Source of the DNA: JALEFZ01 sp039817415
GTDB lineage: Bacteria; Bacteroidota; Bacteroidia; J057
DNA: 64,000 nt
NCBI GenBank assembly: GCA_039817415.1
Contig: JBCBVV010000005.1
Coordinates: 176,578-240,577 of the forward strand
Direction of reading: 5' to 3'
Shown: positions 27,151-34,626 of the stretch, piece after piece
Position numbering within the stretch: the stretch's first letter is position 1
Layout of the letters: each line of letters begins with the position of its first letter
Position numbers and translations under genes: made by a program
Notes under the pieces: model-generated
What the model saw: only the letters and a program-made list of their open reading frames with translations
The model's database searches: none
What the model was told of the DNA's origin: nothing

Positions 27151-27166
27151 ACTTGTTTAGACAAGT
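27151..27166. promoter_or_regulatory. Palindrome upstream of efp
   Basis: ACTTGT-TTAG-ACAAGT, extended imperfectly by CTTA/TAAG. It lies about 45 bases before the efp ATG with no T-tract after it, so an operator or leader hairpin is more likely than a terminator. TACGTTCG at 27182-27189 is one base off the -7 consensus. Confidence 0.35.
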
Positions 27167-27210
27167 ATTAAGAGTATTAGTTACGTTCGCTAATTCAACT
27201 ACACAATCTT

Positions 27211-27774
27211 ATGGCAGGCATTTCTGACATCCGCAAAGGCCTCTGTATGAAGTACAATGGGGACATCTACACTGTACTTGAAGCTCAGCATGTTAAGCAA
27301 GCTCGTGGTGCTGCTTCCATGCGTGCAAAGATCAAAAGTCTTACCACAGGAAAAATCATCGAAAATAACTTCCAGGCTAGTGCTAAAATTGATGTGATCC
27401 GTGTAGAAAGACACAAATACCAATACCTCTATCCTGAAGGAGAATCTTTGATTTTCATGCACGAAACTACATATGAACAAATTCCTATTGAATCTTCTCT
27501 AATCGATGGAGTAGAGCTACTGGAGGAAGGCGAAATGGTAGAGGTACTCATCAATACAGAAGACGACTCTCCTTTGACGGTAGAAATGCCTCAATATGTC
27601 ATTAGAGAAGTTACCTATACGGAGCCTGGTATCAAAGGTGATACAGCTACGAATACCCTCAAGCCCGCCAATATTGCCAGCGGTGCTGAAATCAGGGTTC
27701 CCCTTTTCATTAACATTGGGGACAAGGTAAAAATAGATACGGCTTCCAAAAGCTATATGGAGCGTATCAAATAA
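27211..27774 (+). CDS. efp: Elongation factor P, Arg-tip variant
   Basis: Translation factor that binds between the P and E sites and relieves ribosome stalling at polyproline. The 187-residue length, three beta-barrel domains and the C-terminal signature (EPGIKGDTATNTLKPA, then VPLFINIGDKVKIDT) are standard. The domain I loop that reaches the peptidyl-transferase centre reads HVKQARGAASMR, where most Bacteroidota that I know read VKPGKG. The tip residue is thus Arg32, as in EarP-type (rhamnosylated) EF-Ps, rather than Lys. No earP, epmA or ymfI-type gene is in the window. It is followed 38 bases later by accB. Identity is secure; modification status is open. Confidence 0.95.
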   Translation: MAGISDIRKGLCMKYNGDIYTVLEAQHVKQARGAASMRAKIKSLTTGKIIENNFQASAKIDVIRVERHKYQYLYPEGESLIFMHETTYEQIPIESSLIDGVELLEEGEMVEVLINTEDDSPLTVEMPQYVIREVTYTEPGIKGDTATNTLKPANIASGAEIRVPLFINIGDKVKIDTASKSYMERIK

Positions 27775-27812
27775 TCAATTTCCCGTACTCATACGACACT
27801 AAACTCTGATTT

Positions 27813-28331
27813 ATGGAATTCAAAGAAATCCAGGAAATCCTAAAGTTGGTTAATAAGACCAACCTCACTGAAGTTGAAATCGAAAAAGATGACTTCAAGA
27901 TAAAAATCAAGCGCAAGGCTCCGGAAAGCAATGTGATTTATACCCAGCAAGCACCTGCCATGCCTGCTGCCATTGCACCTGTTCAACCACAGGTACCTGT
28001 TGCACCAGCAAGCCCAGAACCTGCCGTTGAGAAAAAGGCCGCTCCTGCAGCTGAAGCACCTGTTACGGCAACAGCTTCCTCTGCCAATATGAAGGAATTT
28101 AAGGCACCCATGATCGGTACCTTCTATCGTGCTACCAATCCCGAATCTGCTCCCTTCGTCAAAGTTGGAGATGTAGTAGAAAAAGGGCAGGTCCTTTGTA
28201 TCATCGAAGCCATGAAACTGTTCAATGAAATCGAAGCAGAGTTTTCCGGAAAAATCGTGAAAATCCTGACAGAAGATTCTCAGCCAGTAGAATATGATCA
28301 GCCATTGTTCCTGATCGAGCAAATCGGCTAG
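27813..28331 (+). CDS. accB: Acetyl-CoA carboxylase biotin carboxyl carrier protein
   Basis: Carries the biotin that shuttles carboxyl between the biotin carboxylase and carboxyltransferase subunits of acetyl-CoA carboxylase, giving malonyl-CoA for fatty-acid synthesis. The 172 residues have three parts: an N-terminal domain (EFKEIQEILKLVNKTNLTEVEIEK), a Pro/Ala-rich flexible linker (about 44-90), and a biotinyl domain with the attachment Lys135 in IIEAMKLFNEIE. The linker is rich in repeated P-A-x-P units, usual for this subunit. The gap to accC is 117 bases and contains a nested hairpin, so the AccB:AccC ratio may be set after transcription. Confidence 0.95.
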   Translation: MEFKEIQEILKLVNKTNLTEVEIEKDDFKIKIKRKAPESNVIYTQQAPAMPAAIAPVQPQVPVAPASPEPAVEKKAAPAAEAPVTATASSANMKEFKAPMIGTFYRATNPESAPFVKVGDVVEKGQVLCIIEAMKLFNEIEAEFSGKIVKILTEDSQPVEYDQPLFLIEQIG

Positions 28332-28397
28332 TCGAATTCATTTTCCGGCAAATCAACAGCCTACTCCTTGTAAACCTATGATTTGCCATCAAACGTC

Positions 28398-28431
28398 CCC
28401 CTTGCCGAAGGCTGAGATAGCCTCCAAGGGA
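28398..28431 (+). promoter_or_regulatory. Nested hairpin between accB and accC
   Basis: Outer arms CCCTTG (28399) / CAAGGG (28425) and inner arms AGGCT (28409) / AGCCT (28419) around a five-base loop. No T-tract follows, so it is not an intrinsic terminator. It sits 18 bases before the accC ATG and could affect accC translation or processing of the accB-accC mRNA. Confidence 0.5.
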
Positions 28432-28448
28432 CTCAAACTGGAGCTAAG

Positions 28449-29798
28449 ATGTTTAAAAAAATATTGATCGCTAACCGCGGAGAAATTGCATTGCGTGTGA
28501 TCCGTACCGCCCGTGAAATGGGAATCGGAACCGTCGCCGTTTATTCTACTGCGGATAAAGAAAGCCTACACGTTCGCTTCGCAGATGAAGCCGTATGTAT
28601 CGGGCCTCACTCCAGCTCAGAGAGCTACCTTAACATGGCTAGCATTATCTCTGCAGCAGAAATTACAGGTGTAGACGCCATTCACCCAGGCTATGGATTC
28701 CTAGCCGAAAACTCCGAATTCTCACAGCTTTGTGAAGATCATGGCATCAAATTCATCGGCCCTAGCGGAAAGGTAATTGACGCCATGGGAGATAAGTCTA
28801 CAGCCAAAGACTCCATGAAGAAAGCAGGTGTTCCAGTAGTACCTGGTTCTGATGGCCTCCTAGATTCACTAGATCAAGCGCTAGTAATCGCGGAAGAATG
28901 TGGATACCCTGTTCTCCTGAAAGCTACCGCTGGTGGTGGGGGTAAAGGGATGCGCAAGGTCTTCCAACCTGAAGAAATGGAAGCCGCATGGAACAGTGCC
29001 AAAGCAGAGTCTGGAGCCGCTTTCGGTAACGATGGCTTGTACCTCGAGAAATTCGTAGAAGAACCACGTCATATCGAGATTCAAGTAATGGCTGACCAGC
29101 ATGGCAATGTTTTTCACTTGGGTGAAAGAGATTGTACCATCCAAAGACGCCACCAGAAACTCGTAGAGGAAGCCCCTTCTCCCGTAATTACAGACGAGAC
29201 CCGCCAAAAAATGGGAACCGCTGCCGTAAATGCAGCTAAGTTTGTAAACTACGAAGGAGCAGGTACAGTAGAATTCCTCTATGACAAGCATGGAAGCTTC
29301 TACTTCATGGAAATGAATACCCGTATTCAGGTAGAACACCCGGTAACGGAGGAAATCTACGATGTGGATCTTATTGCCGAACAAATTCGCGTGGCAGCAG
29401 GAGAAACCATCTCCGAATACAAGAGAATTCCTGGTAGACATGCCATGGAAGTTCGTATCAACGCTGAGGATGTCTTCAGAGACTTCCGCCCTAGCCCAGG
29501 AAAGATCATTTATTTCCACAAGCCAGGTGGCCACAGCGTAAGAGTTGATACGCACGCATTCTCTAGCTATGTGATCCCTCCTTTCTATGATTCTATGATC
29601 GGAAAATTGATCGTATCTGGAAAAGGGAGAGAGGCAGTCATTCAGAAAATGTCCCGTGCCCTTGATGAATTTATCGTCGAAGGGGTAAAGACAACTATTC
29701 CTTTCCACAAACAGCTGATGGACGATGCCAAGTTCCGTAGTGGACACTTCGCCACCAACTTCCTGGAGAATTTTGACCTAAAAGAAGAAGAGGAATAA
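28449..29798 (+). CDS. accC: Acetyl-CoA carboxylase biotin carboxylase subunit
   Basis: ATP-grasp enzyme that carboxylates biotin on AccB using bicarbonate and ATP. At 449 residues it has the usual length. Motifs run in order: the N-terminal KILIANRGEIALRVIRTA; HPGYGFLAEN near 79; the glycine-rich ATP loop TAGGGGKGMR near 160; RDCTIQRRHQKLVEEAPSP near 229; and the catalytic region MEMNTRIQVEHPVTE near 288. AccA/AccD are not in the window. It ends the fabH-accC series, closed by an intrinsic terminator. Confidence 0.96.
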   Translation: MFKKILIANRGEIALRVIRTAREMGIGTVAVYSTADKESLHVRFADEAVCIGPHSSSESYLNMASIISAAEITGVDAIHPGYGFLAENSEFSQLCEDHGIKFIGPSGKVIDAMGDKSTAKDSMKKAGVPVVPGSDGLLDSLDQALVIAEECGYPVLLKATAGGGGKGMRKVFQPEEMEAAWNSAKAESGAAFGNDGLYLEKFVEEPRHIEIQVMADQHGNVFHLGERDCTIQRRHQKLVEEAPSPVITDETRQKMGTAAVNAAKFVNYEGAGTVEFLYDKHGSFYFMEMNTRIQVEHPVTEEIYDVDLIAEQIRVAAGETISEYKRIPGRHAMEVRINAEDVFRDFRPSPGKIIYFHKPGGHSVRVDTHAFSSYVIPPFYDSMIGKLIVSGKGREAVIQKMSRALDEFIVEGVKTTIPFHKQLMDDAKFRSGHFATNFLENFDLKEEEE

Positions 29799-29820
29799 GC
29801 ATATTCCAATCTGATAAGAT

Positions 29821-29850
29821 AAGCCTGTCCCTTTGGGATGGGCTTTTTTT
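29821..29850 (+). terminator. Intrinsic terminator after accC
   Basis: Stem AAGCCTGTCCC / GGGATGGGCTT (one mismatch, one G-U pair) with a three-base loop, then a run of T. It closes the fabH-to-accC unit and may also stop the convergent permease transcript weakly. Confidence 0.8.
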
Positions 29851-29881
29851 GGGTTAAAGGAGAGTACGTTTAGCGGAATAT

Positions 29882-30778
29882 TTAGTGTATGGCATTGAGC
29901 TTCCCTTTCATCCGCCTGCGATCAAAGATTCTGGTATAAATGAGGACAATGACAAATTGAATTCCAATACATACTGCCATGGAACCCGATATATTTCCAT
30001 TGATGAGTGTTGCGAGGATATTTCCAAAAATGGCTGCTACTATGCTCAAGAAAACCGCTATCATCAGCATTCGGGGAAGATTTTCGGTAAGCAAATAGGC
30101 CGTTGCGGCTGGTCCTACCAAAAATGCAATTACCAATATCGCTCCAACTGATTCAAAGGAAAGGACCGTAGTCAAGGAGACCAGACTCATCAAGGCGTAA
30201 TGCCAAAAAGCAACACTGATCCCCGTGGCAGCAGCAAAAACGGGATCAAAACTCGTCAACACCAAGGGTTTGTAGGCAAAAAATACAAAGGCTACAATCG
30301 CGATTAACAAGGCAATCAAAATAAGGATGTTTCTAGGGATTACCACCAATCCGTTAGCCAATGACAAGGTATCGAAGGGCACATAAGCAATCTCTCCATA
30401 GAGCACACAATCTTGGTCTAGGTCGATTTGCCCTGCAAAAACAGAAATCAGAATCACGCCAATTGCAAACATCCAAGTGAAGGAAATCCCAATGGCAGCA
30501 TCCTCCTGCAGACGTGCTCTCTTGCTCAGCAACTCAATCAAAACTGTAGTCAATATCCCAAAAATAGCTGCGCCCAATAACATCCCAATGGATGCTCTAT
30601 TCCCCACTACCAAATAGGCCAGCACAATTCCTGGAAGAACAGCATGAGAGATGGCATCTCCAATCATGGTCATTTTCCGCAGGAGTAGGAAGGAGCCTAA
30701 GATGGCCCCACATGCGCCTACCAAGCTGCCCACCAACATGATCCACAAATTATCCGCTAAGAAGAAGTCTGCCCACAT
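29882..30778 (-). CDS. ABC-3 family metal (Zn/Mn/Fe) transporter permease
   Basis: Inner-membrane subunit of a ZnuB/TroC-type ABC importer. The 298 residues form about eight hydrophobic helices. The family signature is near the N-terminus: LLRKMTMIGDAISHAVLPGIV (DAISHAVLPG at about 41-50), and the C-terminal half has VGAILVIAFLVGPAATAYLLT. A short polar tail (IFDRRRMKGKLNAIH) follows the last helix. No ATPase or substrate-binding lipoprotein gene flanks it, so the partners must be encoded elsewhere. The start MWADFFLADNLWIML agrees with the family. Which metal it carries is not visible. Confidence 0.88.
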   Translation of the reverse strand: MWADFFLADNLWIMLVGSLVGACGAILGSFLLLRKMTMIGDAISHAVLPGIVLAYLVVGNRASIGMLLGAAIFGILTTVLIELLSKRARLQEDAAIGISFTWMFAIGVILISVFAGQIDLDQDCVLYGEIAYVPFDTLSLANGLVVIPRNILILIALLIAIVAFVFFAYKPLVLTSFDPVFAAATGISVAFWHYALMSLVSLTTVLSFESVGAILVIAFLVGPAATAYLLTENLPRMLMIAVFLSIVAAIFGNILATLINGNISGSMAVCIGIQFVIVLIYTRIFDRRRMKGKLNAIH

Positions 30779-30895
30779 AAGGGTGTAGAATTGAAAGAGT
30801 TTTTGTTCTTTTGTATACGCAAAGAAACGAATTTTTGATTAGCAAAAACAAATTCTTAGCCTCATCTAAAATTTATAGTTGATTTTCCTTCGCCC

Positions 30896-31414
30896 ATGGT
30901 AGTCAAGCAGATAAGCCCAAACGAACTGATTGTAGAGAATAAGCCCTTCCTAGAGCAAATCATCCCCATTGCAATTGCAGGTGCTGGTATCATGCTGATC
31001 ATTGGTTCTATCCGAGAATATGGCATCCAATCCTACTACCGTTTTACCTACATTATGGGGGCCATTATGTTGTTTTGGGGTTCGGTTTATGTGCTGATAG
31101 CTCCCAAGGCCAGTGTGATTCACATGACTATCCGAAATGGCCAGATGCGTGTCAAGCACCGACAGGGAATTCGCATGATCGTAGATCGACTGATTTCCAT
31201 TCCTGCCATTACCAAGGTAAGGATTGAGCAAGAGGAGAAGGGAAAAAAGAGAAGAGGAAGACCTGCTTTTCGCCTTTCCGTAGAGCTCAAAGACCAGTGG
31301 GTACCCATTAGTCATTGGTCAAAACGACCCGTAGAAGACCATCAACAAGCAGCAAAAAATATTCTGGCCTTTGTCAACAAAGCCAAAAAGCAATTGCGTG
31401 AAGAGGAGGAGTAA
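30896..31414 (+). CDS. Hypothetical two-helix membrane protein
   Basis: A 172-residue protein of unknown function. Two membrane helices are visible (about 21-38, IIPIAIAGAGIMLIIGS; and 50-71, FTYIMGAIMLFWGSVYVLI). They are followed by a cytoplasmic part with a strongly basic segment (EKGKKRRGRPAF) set between predicted strands. The pattern is reminiscent of PH-like or DUF-type small membrane proteins, but I cannot name one. It is divergent from the metal permease and convergent, with an eight-base gap, with the following methyltransferase. Confidence 0.6.
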   Translation: MVVKQISPNELIVENKPFLEQIIPIAIAGAGIMLIIGSIREYGIQSYYRFTYIMGAIMLFWGSVYVLIAPKASVIHMTIRNGQMRVKHRQGIRMIVDRLISIPAITKVRIEQEEKGKKRRGRPAFRLSVELKDQWVPISHWSKRPVEDHQQAAKNILAFVNKAKKQLREEEE

Positions 31415-31421
31415 CTCTTTT

Positions 31422-32204
31422 TTACAAAAGACTCCAGTTCCAAAGTACAAAATGCTCCTTGGCTTGAGATCGACGGATAAAACAACATCCGAAGCGAAAA
31501 AGGTCTATACTTAGGCTGACCTCATCATCTTGGATGATCTCCTCCCATGCCTTTTCCATTCCATCGGACCAATGGATATCATCAAGGACAATAAGTCCTC
31601 CATCCTTCATCTGAGTCTTCAGAAGGTGAAAGTACCTCAGACTAGCTTCATAGGTATGATTCCCATCAATTAACACATAGTCGAATGGTCCTTCCTCCTT
31701 CAGAAAGCTAGGGGTCAGCAATTCGTCAAAATTGCCTGTTCGTATGTCAACCTGTAATCCAAGTCGGTCTATCTGCTGCTGCGCGATCTCCGCTACCTCA
31801 GGTATTCCTTCGATGCTGATCAACTTCATAGAGGGATTTCCCATGAGTTGCCAAGCAGCAGAAAGTCCTATGTGTGTGCCTAATTCCAGCCCTTTTCCAG
31901 GTTGAAACCAACGTGTGAGACGCATCAAAAACTCACCTTCTCCCCTTCGTCTGGAAGAAGTTTTCACCATTTCGCGAACTTGCCTCTTGGATGGAGTGGC
32001 AATTTTCCTGCTACCAGCCCCCATGTCCTCAAAACTAAGCCATTGTTCAGAAGCCAACATAGACCGTTTGATCTGGTCAATTTTTTCCCCTTCCATTGAC
32101 TTTTTCCCTTTTAGGGCTTTTTGCGAAAACTCGAATACAAAGGGAGAATGGAGTCGATAAGAACTCTGACTTTTGAATATATGTCTTAAAAAAGCAACAA
32201 GCAT
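31422..32204 (-). CDS. Class I SAM-dependent methyltransferase (O-methyltransferase-like)
   Basis: Rossmann-fold methyltransferase of 260 residues. The N-terminus HSPFVFEFSQKAL is common to a Bacteroidota methyltransferase group. The SAM-binding loop is LELGTHIGLSAAWQL (motif I), followed by LISIEGIPEVAEIAQQQ (acidic residue at the end of strand 2) and FDYVLIDGNHTYEASLRYF (motif IV with Asp and His). The latter resembles catechol-O-methyltransferase-type enzymes. Substrate unknown. It lies downstream of a bidirectional terminator, so it probably has its own promoter. Confidence 0.8.
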   Translation of the reverse strand: MLVAFLRHIFKSQSSYRLHSPFVFEFSQKALKGKKSMEGEKIDQIKRSMLASEQWLSFEDMGAGSRKIATPSKRQVREMVKTSSRRRGEGEFLMRLTRWFQPGKGLELGTHIGLSAAWQLMGNPSMKLISIEGIPEVAEIAQQQIDRLGLQVDIRTGNFDELLTPSFLKEEGPFDYVLIDGNHTYEASLRYFHLLKTQMKDGGLIVLDDIHWSDGMEKAWEEIIQDDEVSLSIDLFRFGCCFIRRSQAKEHFVLWNWSLL

Positions 32205-32251
32205 GGGTTGGGTTTGAAGGGCTCAATCTACACAGAGGCCATAGCAAAGAA

Positions 32252-32281
32252 AAAACCAGTCTTTCGAAAAAGACTGGTTTT
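32252..32281. terminator. Bidirectional terminator of the Ig-like lipoprotein gene
   Basis: A perfect 13-bp stem AAAACCAGTCTTT / AAAGACTGGTTTT with a CGAA loop. Read on the minus strand it is followed by T-rich sequence. It ends the lipoprotein transcript before the methyltransferase gene. Confidence 0.88.
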
Positions 32282-32304
32282 CTATTCAAAGAATGTTTCT
32301 TTTA

Positions 32305-33234
32305 CTAGGGAGTGGTAACCTTGTAATCGAAGAATACCTTATCGAAGATCTGGATACCAGCACCATCATCCTCTACCTTGGTGATTCGCAGAAGGGCGAA
32401 CTGAGGGCGTGGCGTTTTGACCAGCCTTACAATCACGTACATATCCTGCTCAAGAACTGGAGTTTCAGCTAATTGCTGATCAGCAGAGAAGAAGGCTTCA
32501 AAAATAGAGGTATAATCAGCAGTCTCGTAGTTCAAACGAGCGGCATTTGTGATGACAAATACAGAGTCTTGTGAAATGGCTTCGTTGTTAGGCGAAGTAA
32601 ATGTAGGCTGCCATAGGCCCTGACCTGTACCAGAGGATTCCATGATGTCCATTCTTAGGCTCAATGTATCCAATGATTGTCCCATCGTTTTGGGATACCC
32701 TTGACGAGAAGAGAAATTGAAGCCAAAAAGGGAGTCGCTCAATTGGTTCATTATTGAGTCTCCTTCGTATGTCAAGATTCTATAGATCGGTGGATCTGTA
32801 GGCTCGGGAAGTACACTCACATCAATAGATGTGGTTGAAGTAGCACCTTTTGAGTCTTCTACAGTGAAGGTATATTCTATGCGTGAGAAGGGAGCGATGC
32901 TGGCTACATCAAAGTTGAAAGTGGAAGTAAAAGACTTACCGGTCAACGTTTCTGTGCTTACCTGATTTCCAGAATCGAAGCTTCCATCAGGATTGTAGAA
33001 AGCAACATCAATGGTAAAGGTTTTTAGCATCTCATTGTCTCCCATCTGAAGCGTAACAGACTTGGACTCACCTACTCTTCCAGAGAATCTTGGGTTAGTA
33101 GGGCTGGTAATGGCGATGGCTGGATTCTGATCTTCGGGTTCTGGTAGATCGATAGGCGCCACCTGATTTTCACAAGCCAAAAACAAGCCTGCCATGGCGA
33201 TCGCGATTGGAATCCAGAGTCTATTTAAGGTCAT
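32305..33234 (-). CDS. Ig-like repeat lipoprotein (DUF4625-like)
   Basis: Exported lipoprotein of 309 residues. The signal sequence ends in the lipobox LFLAC with Cys21. The mature part starts with a Pro/Glu-rich linker (VAPIDLPEPEDQNPAI) and continues with an Ig-like region (ITSPTNPRFSGRVGESKSVTL; FTVEDSKGATSTTSIDVSV). This is reminiscent of DUF4625 or Big-type domains. The second half (from about 150) is a further beta-rich domain with no recognisable motif. It is a single-gene unit between a terminator and a 196-base upstream gap. Function unknown, likely outer-membrane anchored. Confidence 0.65.
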   Translation of the reverse strand: MTLNRLWIPIAIAMAGLFLACENQVAPIDLPEPEDQNPAIAITSPTNPRFSGRVGESKSVTLQMGDNEMLKTFTIDVAFYNPDGSFDSGNQVSTETLTGKSFTSTFNFDVASIAPFSRIEYTFTVEDSKGATSTTSIDVSVLPEPTDPPIYRILTYEGDSIMNQLSDSLFGFNFSSRQGYPKTMGQSLDTLSLRMDIMESSGTGQGLWQPTFTSPNNEAISQDSVFVITNAARLNYETADYTSIFEAFFSADQQLAETPVLEQDMYVIVRLVKTPRPQFALLRITKVEDDGAGIQIFDKVFFDYKVTTP

Positions 33235-33430
33235 GATTTAGAGGTTTCTGTAGTAAATGCTAGCGGGTGTAAGGTTTTTTCAGGATTGCTCAGAAAAGTG
33301 AATTATTCTAACAGTTCCTGACTAAATTTTGGATTAAAATAAGCGAAATCTCGTAATTTTTCCTTATTTCACCGTATATTTTTATCCTGAGCTCCCCATC
33401 TACCCGATGTAAGATTAATACGCTAAGCTT

Positions 33431-33664
33431 ATGCAAAAGCACATCTTAATGGTGCTTCTATTCCTTGCCACGGCCTTCCTTCTCTCCTCCTGCTCTTTTC
33501 AGGGAAATGAATCCGAACACGCCAGAACCATCAACCAATCCATACAGAAGAAGGATTCGATACAGGCTATTCAATTGTTGGATTCCTTGAGTCAAATTCC
33601 CCCCCAGTCTCCCGAGGAAATCAAACAGGCACATCAGGCACCCATTGATCCTCCACGTAACTAG
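33431..33664 (+). CDS. Small hypothetical lipoprotein
   Basis: A 77-residue lipoprotein. MQKHILMVLLFLATAFLLSSC is a textbook lipobox sequence with Cys21, which makes the short frame credible. The mature part (56 residues) is hydrophilic and helical (HARTINQSIQKKDSIQAIQLLDSLSQI), then Pro-rich. It ends four bases before the stop of the convergent beta-barrel gene. Function unknown. Confidence 0.6.
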   Translation: MQKHILMVLLFLATAFLLSSCSFQGNESEHARTINQSIQKKDSIQAIQLLDSLSQIPPQSPEEIKQAHQAPIDPPRN

Positions 33665-33668
33665 GCCT

Positions 33669-34562
33669 TTAGAAGAAAATGGTCAGACCAACCTCTATAG
33701 GGGGAATAACTGGATTTTTATAACCCGTATCCTGCAAGTTTCCTGGTAGAAATTGATTATCTGTAAATTCATCGAACACATCTGATAGACGGTAATCCAG
33801 CGTAAGTGCTGCCCATTTGTAGCCAAATCTGGCTAGCAGCCCATACCGCAAGCGCTCAAACTCCCTCGTCTCTGTAGTGGAATTGAACACCGTTTCTAGA
33901 TCTCGTGTCTTTTCCTTGTGCCTAAGGCCATCTACATCTGTAAATCGTGTTCTTAGGTTGGCTGAAACCAAGATGCTTGCATAGCCCCCAACTTCAACAA
34001 AAAATTTAGGGTCCCCATCCTCATCTCGTGTCAGGTTGCTGAATATACTCAAGCTTGCCTGACCATGAGTCAAAACATGACGCTCATTGGTGATGTTGTC
34101 GGTGGTTGTATCTTTCACAACGGGAAAAGTCTTGAGGTTAGTTGCCTCATATGCTATGTGCGTCCACGACATTCCGGGTGTAAATCGGAGGCCCAGCACA
34201 TCTTTGTAGAGAAAAAACTTCAATCCACCGCCAATACTGTAGGTTCCTGAATTGGTACTATTGATAGGAACAGAATCTGGACTACTCCCTGCCAGCATAA
34301 AGGTACGGCCCAAAACAAGGGAGAATTTCCTCGGAGGATCAGACGGCAAATCAGTTGTTGGCTTAGGGCCCTTAGATTCTTCAATAGATTCTGCCTCAGG
34401 TACAATTCCCGTACTATCTGTGCTTACGCTATCGCTAAAATATTCAGGACGGCCTTCGGGAATCACCACCGTATCCTTGAGCACTGTATCTGTCGTATCT
34501 ACCTGAGAAAAAGCCGGCAACATCATCAAGCTGCCAATAATCAATAGAATCAGTCTTTGCAT
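33669..34562 (-). CDS. Hypothetical outer-membrane beta-barrel protein
   Basis: Exported protein of 297 residues with signal peptide MQRLILLIIGSLMMLPAFSQ. Residues 20-75 are an acidic, Ser/Thr/Pro-rich linker (TTDTVLKDTVVIPEGRPEYF). From about 80 on, alternating strands with terminal aromatics (FSLVLGRTFMLAG; YSIGGGLKFFLYKDVLGLRFTPG; YGLLARFGYKWAALTLDYRLSDVF) end in IEVGLTIFF. The C-terminal Phe is typical of BamA-inserted barrels. It is 64 bases downstream of yyaL on the same strand and may be co-transcribed. The specific family is not recognised; size fits an 8-10 strand barrel. Confidence 0.65.
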   Translation of the reverse strand: MQRLILLIIGSLMMLPAFSQVDTTDTVLKDTVVIPEGRPEYFSDSVSTDSTGIVPEAESIEESKGPKPTTDLPSDPPRKFSLVLGRTFMLAGSSPDSVPINSTNSGTYSIGGGLKFFLYKDVLGLRFTPGMSWTHIAYEATNLKTFPVVKDTTTDNITNERHVLTHGQASLSIFSNLTRDEDGDPKFFVEVGGYASILVSANLRTRFTDVDGLRHKEKTRDLETVFNSTTETREFERLRYGLLARFGYKWAALTLDYRLSDVFDEFTDNQFLPGNLQDTGYKNPVIPPIEVGLTIFF

Positions 34563-34626
34563 ACCATTTATGTTGGATCAAAGTAAAGAAATTAAGTTGG
34601 AAAGTTGGCAAGCAGCGCTTTTCAAC

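Noticed and set aside
27301..27340. Possible frameshift or mis-sequencing in the EF-P tip loop.
   Set aside because: The frame stays open, and flanking strands align with EF-P on both sides, so Arg32 looks genuine.
28881..29747. A 288-codon minus-strand frame inside accC.
   Set aside because: It is antisense to a fully conserved gene, has the composition of a mirror frame (Cys/His-rich) and shows no family motif.
32252..32281. Treating the 13-bp hairpin as an operator for the methyltransferase.
   Set aside because: Perfect stem, tetraloop and flanking T-tract fit a terminator better, and it lies after the lipoprotein stop.
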